This document shows positions 44,353 through 53,040 of a DNA stretch of 64,000 nt, piece by piece. Source of the DNA: JAUIAS01 sp030425395. GTDB taxonomy: Bacteria; Pseudomonadota; Alphaproteobacteria; Rhodobacterales; Rhodobacteraceae. Made by a program: the position numbers and the translations under genes. The notes below the pieces were generated by a model. That model saw only the letters and a list, made by a program, of their open reading frames with translations, was not told where the DNA came from and searched no databases. The stretch covers positions 930,001 to 994,000 of the forward strand of contig CP121336.1 in the NCBI GenBank assembly GCA_043553855.1, read 5' to 3'. Position 1 is the stretch's first letter, and each line of letters opens with the position of its first letter.

Positions 44353-45144
44353 CTATGACGCGGTCAATGTTTTGGTCTCCTTTGCTGTTTTCTTTGCAGC
44401 CTCTGAGCTGGCCTTGAAGCGATAGCTGTCGTTGCCTGTTTCGAGGATGTGGCAGCGGTGGGTTAGCCGATCCAAGAGAGCCGTGGTCATCTTTGCATCC
44501 CCAAAGACCTGTGCCCACTCTGAGAAGCTGAGGTTGGTGGTGATGATCACGCTGGTGCGCTCGTAAAGCTTACTGAGCAGGTGGAAGAGTAGCGCCCCGC
44601 CAGATGAACTGAACGGCAGGTAGCCAAGCTCGTCCAAGATGACCAAGTCGACTTTGGTCAGCATCTCAGCCAGTTTCCCAGCCTTTCCAAGCGCTTTCTC
44701 TTGTTCCAGCGCATTGACCAATTCCACGGTCGAGAAGAAGCGGACCTTGCGTCTGTGGTGCTCGATAGCTTGTACCCCGATTGCGGTGGCCGTGTGGCTT
44801 TTGCCCGTCCCTGGACCGCCGATTAGGACCACGTTCTCGGCAGCCTCGATAAACTCGCATCGATGCAGCTGTCTGACTGTTGCCTCGTTGATCTCACTGG
44901 ACGCAAAGTCAAAGCCGGTGAGGTCTTTGTATGCGGGGAAACGGGCGACCTTCGTGTGGTAGGCAATGGACCGCACTTCGCGTTCCGCAATCTCGGCCTT
45001 GAGGAGCTGTGACAACATTGGTGTGGCGGCCTCGAATGCTGGCGCGCCTTGGGCGACCAAATCTTCGACCGCATTTGCCATGCCGTAGAGCTTGAGACTG
45101 CGCAGCATGATCACAATGGAGGCGCCTGCTGGATCATGACGCAT
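44353..45144 (-). CDS. istB: IS21 helper ATPase IstB
   Basis: A 263-residue AAA+ ATPase with Walker A GGPGTGKSH (109-117) and Walker B VDLVILDELGYLPF. It directs IS21 transposition together with IstA. The frame opens 11 bp inside the end of istA, the usual overlap. An internal ATG at residue 13 (MLRSLKLYG) is an alternative start. Confidence 0.92.
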   Translation of the reverse strand: MRHDPAGASIVIMLRSLKLYGMANAVEDLVAQGAPAFEAATPMLSQLLKAEIAEREVRSIAYHTKVARFPAYKDLTGFDFASSEINEATVRQLHRCEFIEAAENVVLIGGPGTGKSHTATAIGVQAIEHHRRKVRFFSTVELVNALEQEKALGKAGKLAEMLTKVDLVILDELGYLPFSSSGGALLFHLLSKLYERTSVIITTNLSFSEWAQVFGDAKMTTALLDRLTHRCHILETGNDSYRFKASSEAAKKTAKETKTLTAS

Positions 45145-46664
45145 GGCGCTTCTCCCCGGTCTGTCTCAACCCATCATAGCGATCGACGTTGGCCTCTGGC
45201 GTTGTCTGCAATGCCAGTGCGTCCGGCGGGTCGACCTCGGGATGATCTGTTGGTCTGCGATCAATCAATCGATGCAGCAGGTTCAGGATATGCGTCTTGG
45301 TGGGCACGCCTGCGTCCAGAGCCAGTTCTACTGCGCACAGGACGTCTTCTTCGTTATGCTGAAGAACCAGTGACAGGATGTCGACCATCTCCCGGTCGCC
45401 ACCTTCCTTGCGCAGCATATGATCCTGAAGCCGACGGAAGGCATCCGGCATCTCGGTGAACGGTGCGCCGTTACGAAGCGCGCCCGGTTTGCGTTGGATA
45501 ACAGCGAGATAGTGACGCCAGTCATAGATAACCTTGCCGGGTTTGCGATGAGACCGGTCAATAATCCGCACATGTTCGCAGACCGTTTGCCCTTCAGCGA
45601 CGACGACCAGCCGATCAGGGTAGACATGCAGACTGACACGACGATTTGCAAAGCTGGCAGGCACGCTGTAGCGATTGCGTTCGAAGGTGATCAGGCAGGT
45701 TGGTGATACGCGTTTGCTATGTTCGATGAACCCGTCGAAGGCGGGCGGCAGCGCCATCAGCATGGGCTTCTCGGCTTCCCACACGTCAGCAATAGATCCT
45801 GGCAATGCCTTGTGCGCTGTCTCTTGCCAAAGAGCGATACAGCGATCTTCGAGCCACTGGTTCAGTTCTTCCAGATCAGAAAAGACCGGCATGACCTGCC
45901 ACATGCGGTGGCGCGCGTCCTGTACGTTCTTCTCAACCTGGCCTTTCTCCCAGCCCGCAGCGGGATTGCAGAACTCAGGCTCAAAAACATAGTGGCTGGC
46001 CATAGCCTTGAAGCGTGCATTGACGTCGCGCTGCTTGCCTTTGCCAACCTGGTCTACGGCCGTCTTCATGTTATCGTAAATGCCCCGGCCGGGAACGCCA
46101 CCAAACACCCTGAACGCATGCCAATGGGCGTCGAACAGCATCTCATGCGTTTGCAGTGGGGTACGCCCGCACCAAGAATGCCCGGCTGTGGGACAGCTTG
46201 ATATGCGCCACCTGCAGTTTGACCCGCTCGCCTGCGATGTTGGCCCAATCCTCGCTCCAATCGAACTGGAAAGCTTCACCCGGCTGGAACACCAAAGGCA
46301 CATAGGTCCCGCGACCCGTCGTCTGTTCCGCACGATGCCGATCTTCACGCCATGCCCGGGCAAAAGCTGCAACGCGTTCATAGGAGCCATCATATCCCAG
46401 CTTCACCAGATCCGCGTGCATCTGCTTCACGGTACGCCGCTCCTTGCGCGACTTGCGGGTCTGGACGAGAAGCCAAGCGGACAATCGATCCGCGTAAGGA
46501 TCCAGCTTGCTTGGACGTTTTGGCGTCTTGAAACGCGGCTCCACCGCGCTTTCGCGCAGATACTTCTTGATGGTGTTGCGAGACAGACCCGTCCGTCGGG
46601 CAATCTCTCTGATTGGCATTTTATCACGCAATGCCCAGCGTCGAATGACACTCAAAAATCCCAT
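45134..46664 (-). pseudogene. istA: IS21 transposase istA, frameshifted
   Basis: The N-terminal part (HTH: REIARRTGLSRNTIKKYLRE; catalytic-domain start FQFDWSEDWANIAGERV) reads in one frame to AFLVRAYP and then stops; the rest (LQTHEMLFDAHWHAFRVFGG... to the stop at 45134) continues in the next frame. One extra base near 46165 (TACCCCACTGC) explains it. The sequence is otherwise intact, so the break is recent or a sequencing error; a programmed frameshift is not known for istA. Confidence 0.85.
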
Positions 46665-46777
46665 GTCGATCACTCCAAATCTCCCCAACCAAAAACGTCG
46701 GGGAAGTGTGTTCACATGGGTCAATTCTCAGTGACAATTTATGGGCATACCGGGTCAGTTCTCAGTGACAATCAACA

Positions 46778-48759
46778 GTCAAAACCCGCCTCAGCAAATC
46801 CCGGATCGGTCCAACATTGTTACCCGACCCCAGAAACAGAGTTCGGGTGCTGACCGTCGCCGTCTTACTGACGCCGAGGATCCGGTCGGTGATCGTTTCC
46901 GCTTTCAGCATGCGCTTGATCGTGCCATGTGGCAGCCAGTCGGTGTCCATGTCATCAAACTCGACGCAGGCCGGGCTGGTCAGCAACAACGACAAGACGA
47001 CCTTGGTGGCCTCCTCTGAAGTTGTCGGATAACTTACTTTGGCATTACCACCCGGCCCGGCAAAGGCGCCAATCAACTCGCAAAGATAGGTCTTTCCACT
47101 CCCGAACACTGGTGCCCGCACATGGAATGCCGGGGCATGCGGCAGAGATGGGCGGACGACGGCAGTAAAGATCGCTGAAAGTGCTGCAGCCTTGTCCGCA
47201 GCAGAAACAAAGTGAAATTCAGTGAGCAAATCTTCTAGTAGCGACAGCGCGGCACGCGCAGCCTCAGGCGTCGGGTCCGGAATATCGAACTGCCGGGGCT
47301 CGAATACACCAAATCGTTGTGCCGCCTCGTCGTATCCAGGGCGCTGAACGAGATCACCATCGGTTTCACGAAAGTAGGGCTGCCGGGCAAGTCCTGCCAA
47401 TGGCGAGAGGTGGCTGAAATTCTGGGCGTCAAAGAGAATGCCCACGTGACGTACTGGGGGGTCGCAAATCACCCAGGCCTCTGAACGCTTGTCATACCGC
47501 TCCCAGGTTGCTGCAGCGGACAACTCCCGTGTCAGCGCCGGTCCGCTGGTCGGCACGATCGACGGATCACCAGTTGTTGGATCAGTGGAGACCGACACGA
47601 TCAATCCGCCTGCCTGATAATGCCGCCCACGGTTTGCCAATTCCTCCTCCGCTGCATCGACCACACGGTGCAACTCACCGGCGACAACCCGGATCAGAGG
47701 TTTGTGACGGACCTCGGTTTTCGGAATGCCCAAATATTCAAGCAGTGCCCGGATCCGGTATTTTTCCCGGTGAGAATGCAGGCAACTGAAACCACCAACC
47801 GGATAGTAATCATCGGGCTCAAAATAAGCCGTCCCACCGTCCTGTTCGTCCGTATGCTCGTGCACCCAAGGGCAGGTTATATCGTGCTTTCCCGATCCGA
47901 GCGGCGTTTTGTAGAGGTCGCGCGCCTTAAGCATGGCAATGACCGGGTTTTCAGCTGGCCGGGGCGTCAGGATATCATCCGCATCGGTGTCCGACCCCTC
48001 ATTGGAGTCGGCGACCCTGGCAGGCAACCTTTTGGTACTCTTCTTCGGACGCCCGGCTGGCGCGAGTTCCAGTTGCAGGAGGTCTACGATCTCTTCTGGT
48101 GTATATCGCCGGGCGGGGTTCCATTCGATCAGCTTGCATTGAAACGCAGCACCATCCGCATCTGCATGTTTGGGTTTGCCGTTAATTACGACCGGAAGCC
48201 GGGCCCAGCGGCTCAGCGGACTGGCTGCGCCTTCGTCACACAACCGGGCGGCGATGACAGCGCTAAGCAACCGCACAGCCATAGCGCCGTCGGTGAGCGG
48301 CTCTGCAAGGATGATTCCGCCTTGATGGTTGCCGGGGCTTGTCTCGATCAGCCATGACAATTCGAACCCATCCAGCCGATCCATGGATGCCTTCGTGCCC
48401 AGATCGTCGAGCATCAGAAAGTGGCACGCCGCGAACTGGCCCTTGCGCGCCCTGAACGAACCATCGTCGCCCGGATAAAAGCTCGAACAACCGATGAAGT
48501 TATTGCATTCGGCAGTCAGATCGTCCGCCACAAGATCGGCACGTTTACAGATCCACCCGCCGATATCCGGATTGCTCGCCTTGGAGCAGGCTGCGGCAAA
48601 CGCCCCTTCGGGCAGAGAGGGGAAGACCGCGGAGATAAACTCGGCATTCGTAATCCGAAGTTCACCGCCTTTGCCGCCTTTACCGGCTTCTACTGGGTCG
48701 GTTGGAAAAACTGTCAGTCCGCCTGCAGGGGGAGTTGTGGAGATGGTATCAGAGGTCAT
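46778..48759 (-). pseudogene. primase-helicase, 3' truncated by IS21
   Basis: About 660 residues remain. The N-terminal third resembles a RepB/PrimPol-type primase (CHFLMLDDLG, SWLIETSPGNHQGG, ARLPVVINGKPKH), followed by a Cys/His segment (DITCPWVHEHTDEQDGGTAY, GGFSCLHSHREKY) and a C-terminal P-loop helicase (APVFGSGKTYLCEL; Walker B-like VEFDDMD). The frame enters the IS21 end at 46777 and stops at once. The start MTSDTISTTPP overlaps the upstream gene by 11 nt. It would have replicated the element; now probably inactive. Confidence 0.75.
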
Positions 48760-49045
48760 CGCGCGCCCCCTCATCACCAATTGTTGCCGCGTCACCGTTG
48801 TCATTGACCGTGTCGGACATGTCGGCCCGCGACCACTCGGCGAGGACAGCAAAGAAGCCCGTCACGCTGGCGGCGATCTGCTTCGCCTCATCGCGGCTCA
48901 GATCGCGCCCGAGGCGCGGTTGCCAGACCTCGTGGGTCCGTTCGATCAGTTCGTCATTGAGATTGTCGTTTGCAGCTTTCACCGAAGATCTCACGGTCGG
49001 CTTCTCGCCTCTCCGTGCCCCTGATCTCCGGCCTCGGACTCGCAC
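48749..49045 (-). CDS. hypothetical protein of element remnant
   Basis: Up to 98 residues from a GTG start; the conserved-looking part begins near VKAANDNLNDELIERTHEVW and includes LSRDEAKQIAASVTGFFAVL. Start uncertain; a later GTG is possible. It ends 11 nt inside the primase-helicase gene, so the two are coupled. I recognise no function; similar small genes precede primases in alphaproteobacterial ICEs. Confidence 0.6.
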   Translation of the reverse strand: MRVRGRRSGARRGEKPTVRSSVKAANDNLNDELIERTHEVWQPRLGRDLSRDEAKQIAASVTGFFAVLAEWSRADMSDTVNDNGDAATIGDEGARDDL

Positions 49046-49119
49046 CGATGACGCTGGATCGTATCGTCATTTGCATGTTCGGCGTCCCAGTCTCAGGGAT
49101 CGCCCGTTTGCGCGCCCCG

Positions 49120-49341
49120 TTAGCGCGGCAGTTCGTCCTCGGGGATCGTGAACTTGTGGGATATACCGGCCTCGATCACGAGGTTGCGGCGATTGTTCTT
49201 GCCGATCCCGCTGGAAATGGTGCAGCGGAAATGGCCGTGGCGAAGCCCGTCGAGAACGATCTGATCGATCTGGTCAATCGCCTCGCGCAGTTGTGAACCT
49301 CCGATCTGCTCGGCGTCGGGATGAGGATGTTTTTCAAGCAT
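49120..49341 (-). CDS. small hypothetical protein
   Basis: A 73-residue protein (MLEKHPHPDAEQIGG...), with RHGHFRCTISSGIGKNNRRNLVIEAGISHKF. It overlaps the upstream DUF5659-like gene by 8 nt (ATGCTTGA), which supports it being translated. No function is recognised. Confidence 0.6.
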   Translation of the reverse strand: MLEKHPHPDAEQIGGSQLREAIDQIDQIVLDGLRHGHFRCTISSGIGKNNRRNLVIEAGISHKFTIPEDELPR

Positions 49342-49600
49342 TGTGCAGGAGCGCCTTCATGTCTTTGACGGTGGTAGAGAACGCGAGGGGTGGAACCATC
49401 GCCCCGTCGCCGTAGAACGACAGAACGTCATCACGCCGGGACGGTCGGTCACGAAAAACGAAGACCTTACGTCGTCCCTCGGCACGCAGATCGAGCAGTT
49501 CGTATCCGGTGCATCGCAAGAAGCAGGCGAGGTAGAAGTCGCGGGTCTCAAACCCGTCCTCCCGCGCCACTACGTTGTATCTTGCCTGTCCACTTGACAC
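49334..49600 (-). CDS. DUF5659-like small protein
   Basis: An 88-residue protein from a GTG start with GAGGAG 8 nt upstream. The block TRDFYLACFLRCTGYELLDL followed by RRKVFVFRD resembles DUF5659, found in mobile elements; function is unknown. It is translationally coupled to the next gene. Confidence 0.6.
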   Translation of the reverse strand: MSSGQARYNVVAREDGFETRDFYLACFLRCTGYELLDLRAEGRRKVFVFRDRPSRRDDVLSFYGDGAMVPPLAFSTTVKDMKALLHNA

Positions 49601-49624
49601 TTTACATTCTCCTCAAAAAAAGTT

Positions 49625-50395
49625 TCAGCTGCCCGCGAGAAGCCGCTGGAGCGGAACGGATCGGTGCAACAGCCCGAGCTTCTCCAAACGAATGCGCATC
49701 GCGATGGGGGACACCAGAAATCGCTCGGCGAGCGGCTTGCAGAAGCGCTCCAAAGCCTCATCGTCCGTCTCGCACTCCAGCATCTGTCCGCTCAACTGGA
49801 AGCCGTATTTCGGGATCTCGACGAATGAATGCTCGATCGGAGTCTTAGGCTGGAGGACGCGCTGCTTGCGATCAGGGAAGAACTCATCCCACACGGCGAA
49901 TACCATCTTGCGCGGCATCAAAAGGCAGGAAGCGTAGAAGTCGGCCTGCCACTCCACCCGTTCCTTTGCCTGGCTCGACCGACAGATAAACTTGGGCGCA
50001 CCGTCATCACCGAAAAGCGATGCCTGCGCCGTATCTTCCTTGATCAGGTGCTGATGCAAGCGCCAGTGACCGCCGCCCTCATGCGCCAAAGTGAAACGAT
50101 AGCGGCCTTCGCGTACCGGGTTTTCCTCGGGATCGAGGCTTTCGTCGATGAAGATGCTGCCGTCGCCGTAGACCGCGCCGAGAATGTCGGTCTGCCCGTT
50201 TTCCGGCCGAGGCACGTTGTGGCGGGCGTGAAGGTCGTCGAACTCGATCCGCAGCTTGAGGTGCTTTTCCAAGATGTCCTCGATCGGGATCGGCGGCTCG
50301 ATCGTCACGCCCCGTGCATGCTCAAATTCCTCGATCAGGGATACCGAGTCGCGCTCGATGGCCTCGTCTGCAAGATAGGGAACAAATCGGCTCAT
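49625..50395 (-). CDS. ImmA/IrrE-type metallopeptidase
   Basis: A 256-residue protein with a zinc-peptidase-like motif H105-E106-G-G-G-H110 followed by WRLHQH, and a later helix (ERVEWQADFYASCLLMP) typical for the family. In ICEs such enzymes cleave the partner XRE repressor to induce the element. The metal motif is HExxxH rather than canonical HExxH. AAGGA precedes the ATG. It lies 43 bp downstream of the XRE gene. Confidence 0.85.
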   Translation of the reverse strand: MSRFVPYLADEAIERDSVSLIEEFEHARGVTIEPPIPIEDILEKHLKLRIEFDDLHARHNVPRPENGQTDILGAVYGDGSIFIDESLDPEENPVREGRYRFTLAHEGGGHWRLHQHLIKEDTAQASLFGDDGAPKFICRSSQAKERVEWQADFYASCLLMPRKMVFAVWDEFFPDRKQRVLQPKTPIEHSFVEIPKYGFQLSGQMLECETDDEALERFCKPLAERFLVSPIAMRIRLEKLGLLHRSVPLQRLLAGS

Positions 50396-50438
50396 CAGTC
50401 ATCCTTCATTTGCATCGTGGGGGCCATGCCCCTTGGTT

Positions 50439-50792
50439 TCAGCCGCCTTTGGCCTTCTTCGCGCCCTCTGCCAGTCGGGCGATCTGGTCGCGGGTCATGC
50501 CGCTGGTGGTGCGCAGCAGCGCCGACACTTCGACGGGGTTGCGCTTGATGATGTCAGCCAAGTCGGACGGCATCCGCCCCGCCATGGCCAGCAACTCGTC
50601 GATGTCGCACTCAATGATCTGCGCAATGGCCCGGACCTTGTCCTCAGTCGGGGGCGTGAACTCGTCCCGCTCAACCTTCGAAAGGTAGGTCGGGCTCACC
50701 CCGACCTTCTTGGCCATCTCCCGCAATCCAATCTCCTTTGCCTCACGTTCGCGGCGGACGAATGCGCCGAATTGTAGACCATTGTCGGCCAT
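50439..50792 (-). CDS. XRE-family transcriptional regulator
   Basis: A 117-residue protein with an N-terminal helix-turn-helix (LREMAKKVGVSPTYLSKVERDEFTPPT, about 25-50) and a helical C-terminus. It pairs with the ImmA-like peptidase as a likely repressor/antirepressor switch. GGGGGAG is upstream of the ATG at 50792; the frame is open 18 codons further. Confidence 0.87.
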   Translation of the reverse strand: MADNGLQFGAFVRREREAKEIGLREMAKKVGVSPTYLSKVERDEFTPPTEDKVRAIAQIIECDIDELLAMAGRMPSDLADIIKRNPVEVSALLRTTSGMTRDQIARLAEGAKKAKGG

Positions 50793-51253
50793 ATGAGTCT
50801 CTCCCCCGTTTAGTGGATAGGTAACACTCGATTCGGTCGCAGTCAAGATGCTGCGCCTTTCACCGCTCAGTTGACTACATCTCGTTGCGATACCCGTCGG
50901 CCCGCGGAGTCACCAAGGTTTTCGCGGCGATCAGTTCCACTTTCGTTGCCACAAGTACACAGGACGCTGATGCCCGGCTGCTTGGAAAGCGTACAAAGGG
51001 ATAGCTGCCGTTCGCTGCAGCTCGGCAGAATGTCTCAGTTGCGGGACACAGTACCCTTTCGTTGCAGCTGCGCCAATGGCAGGAAACTGTGCGTCGCGCC
51101 GTGCAAGTCCAAATATCGGCAGATGAGAGTTGGTACTAAGGCGACCCAATCTGTTCAATTTGATTACGATTGCTCACAAACAGCTCAGGTTCCGGCAAGA
51201 GTTGGTAGGCCATGCGATCAGGCAAGTCCGCGTTTATCGCGCGTCCGCCGCCG
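50793..51253. other. intergenic region at the right edge of the element remnant
   Basis: About 460 bp. The left part should hold the XRE promoter. Open frames exist on both strands (e.g. plus 50871-51269) but have biased Arg/Ser/Cys composition and no start site. No attachment repeat, terminator or RNA gene is seen. Confidence 0.45.
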
Positions 51254-52108
51254 TCACAGACCGGATTGAACTGAATTGACCAGCGTACAAGCCGTGCCAA
51301 TCGAAATTGCCACTTTGTCTCCGGACTTGAGAAAGCGTTTCGGATTTCTGCTCCCGCCCGTGCCATCCGGAGACCCCGTGGCAATCACATCACCCGGCCG
51401 CAATGTGAACAGATGTGACGCATAGGCGATCTGCTCGGCAATCGAGAAAATCATCTCGCGACCAAAGGCGTGCTGCACCACGTCGCCGTTCAACGTGACG
51501 GTCAATTCGAGTTCCTCGGGCTTGGACATCGAGTCGGCGGTCGCAATCCATGGACCCCACGAGCCTGACTTGGCAAAATTCTTTCCGGCATAGACCGAGT
51601 GCTTTTGCCAGTTGCGCACCGAACCGTCATTGAAGGCGGAATAGCCCAGAACGCAGTCCATTGCGTCGGTGACCGCAACATGCCGTGCCGTGCGTCCGAT
51701 GATCACCGCGATCTCGCCTTCGTAATCGAAGCTTTTTGCGGCCTCTCCAAGAGGGACCTCCAGCGCCTCACCGTGTCCCAGCATTGCCTCTCGCTCTTTT
51801 CCGAAGAGGATAATGTTGTCAGGGTCCGGAGGAGCGACGCCATCGACCGGATAGGATTTGCGATAATTCATGCCGACGCAGATGATCTTGCGTGGGTTGG
51901 GGATTGGGGGAAGAAACCCGATTTCAGAGAGCGGAACATCGCGGCTATTCTGCGTTTCCTGCCGCAAAGCTGCCAGCGCATCGGCGTCCAGCACATCGCG
52001 CAGGGTGGGGTATTGTTCGACGAAGACGGGGCTGGCGGGGGTGACCTTTTCGCCGGAAAACACGCCGTAACGCGGCTCTCCGTCCAACAGGAACGACCCG
52101 ATCTTCAT
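51254..52108 (-). CDS. fumarylacetoacetate hydrolase family protein
   Basis: A 284-residue FAH-superfamily enzyme. Visible blocks: ICVGMNYRKSYPVDG, the metal-binding FDYEGEIAVIIG with two Glu, GYSAFNDGSVRNWQ and TGSPDGTGGSRNP. Members hydrolyse or decarboxylate 2-oxo/acylpyruvate-type compounds with Mg2+; the substrate is unknown. Its ATG overlaps the stop of the reductase gene by 4 nt, so it is last in the mttB-like operon. Confidence 0.88.
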   Translation of the reverse strand: MKIGSFLLDGEPRYGVFSGEKVTPASPVFVEQYPTLRDVLDADALAALRQETQNSRDVPLSEIGFLPPIPNPRKIICVGMNYRKSYPVDGVAPPDPDNIILFGKEREAMLGHGEALEVPLGEAAKSFDYEGEIAVIIGRTARHVAVTDAMDCVLGYSAFNDGSVRNWQKHSVYAGKNFAKSGSWGPWIATADSMSKPEELELTVTLNGDVVQHAFGREMIFSIAEQIAYASHLFTLRPGDVIATGSPDGTGGSRNPKRFLKSGDKVAISIGTACTLVNSVQSGL

Positions 52109-53040
52109 GTCGGGCCTCCTGCAAACCGGCTTTCGCGTTGCCGCAGGATCGCGGTCAGCGTGTCGTTATAGGGCGTCTCAACCCCGGTTTCCCGGCCCAG
52201 AACCGGAACGATCCCGTTGATCGCCGCCAGTTCGGACACGCGCCCTGCCATGTGATCCAGCAGCATGGATGGCCGCGCCTTTGGCATGCCCTCTCCGAAT
52301 GCTGTAACATAGGACACCGGATCCTCGAACCCCAGCGGGATGCTCTTGGCGCGGGCAATTTCAAAGGCTTCATTCATGGCACCAAGCGCGATGGCCCAAT
52401 GCTCGGGATCTGCCATCAATTCGCCCACCGTTTCATTGAATACCGTGCAAGGCGCGCTGAAAGTCACGTTGCACAGGAACTTTTCCCAGATCAGCTGGGT
52501 GATGTTTTCAAATGCGCGGGCATCGAACCCGGCATCCTGCCAGAGCCTTTCGATACGGGCCAGACGCGGGGTGAGCCCGCCGCCCAATTCACCTATCCGG
52601 ATCAGTTTCATGGCGTTGTGATGGGCGTGGCCCGGCGCCTTCATCGACGCGCCAAAGCCGTCGGCAACCCCCAGCAAAACATTGCCGGACGGAATATGAC
52701 GGCTGATCCTGTCGCCCGAGCCGAGCCCATTCTGGATTGTCAGAACCAACGCGTCGGGTCCGATGACCGGGGCGGCGGCGCGGGCCGCAGCGCCCACAGC
52801 CGAGGCCTTTGTGGCGATCAGGCACAGATCACAAGGGCCGACATCGGTCACGTCGGTGGTCGCCCGGATCGAGGTCACCACGCGATCCCCACTGGCGCCT
52901 TCCAACCGCAAGCCCTGAGCGTTGATCGCGTCGACATGGTCCTTCCATGTATCAACGGCCCAGACCTCGTGCCCCGCATCCGCCAGCAGCGCCGCATAGA
53001 CCGAGCCCATCGCGCCGACACCCATCACCACAATTTTCAC
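52105..53040 (-). CDS. ketopantoate reductase (PanE/ApbA) family protein
   Basis: A 311-residue NADPH-dependent oxidoreductase with the Rossmann motif MKIVVMGVGAMGSVYAALL, the LTIQNGLGSGDRI block and a C-terminal dimer domain with WEKFLCNVTFSAPC. True ketopantoate reductase is possible, but the catabolic setting between an MttB-family and a FAH-family gene suggests another 2-keto acid substrate. Overlaps both neighbours by 4 nt. Confidence 0.85.
   Translation of the reverse strand: MKIVVMGVGAMGSVYAALLADAGHEVWAVDTWKDHVDAINAQGLRLEGASGDRVVTSIRATTDVTDVGPCDLCLIATKASAVGAAARAAAPVIGPDALVLTIQNGLGSGDRISRHIPSGNVLLGVADGFGASMKAPGHAHHNAMKLIRIGELGGGLTPRLARIERLWQDAGFDARAFENITQLIWEKFLCNVTFSAPCTVFNETVGELMADPEHWAIALGAMNEAFEIARAKSIPLGFEDPVSYVTAFGEGMPKARPSMLLDHMAGRVSELAAINGIVPVLGRETGVETPYNDTLTAILRQRESRFAGGPT

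Larger units (their letters stand above)
44281..46777 (-). mobile_element. IS21-family insertion sequence
   Basis: The ends are inverted repeats: TGTTGATTGTCACCGAGAAC at 44281 and its near-perfect complement ending at 46777 (one mismatch in 31). Inside each end lies a second copy of the GGGTCARTTCTCAGTGACAAT unit (46718-46738 and 46752-46772; 44286-44306 and a weaker one at 44311-44330), the multiple-repeat arrangement bound by IstA. It encodes istA and istB. No target duplication is seen. Confidence 0.92.
46778..50850. mobile_element. remnant of an integrative element or prophage
   Basis: Six minus-strand genes of mobile-element type: a primase-helicase truncated by IS21, a 98-codon gene, a 73-codon gene, a DUF5659-like gene, an ImmA-like peptidase and an XRE regulator. 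No integrase or attachment site remains. The XRE/ImmA pair and the replication gene resemble the control and replication modules of ICEs. Boundaries are approximate on the right. Confidence 0.7.
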
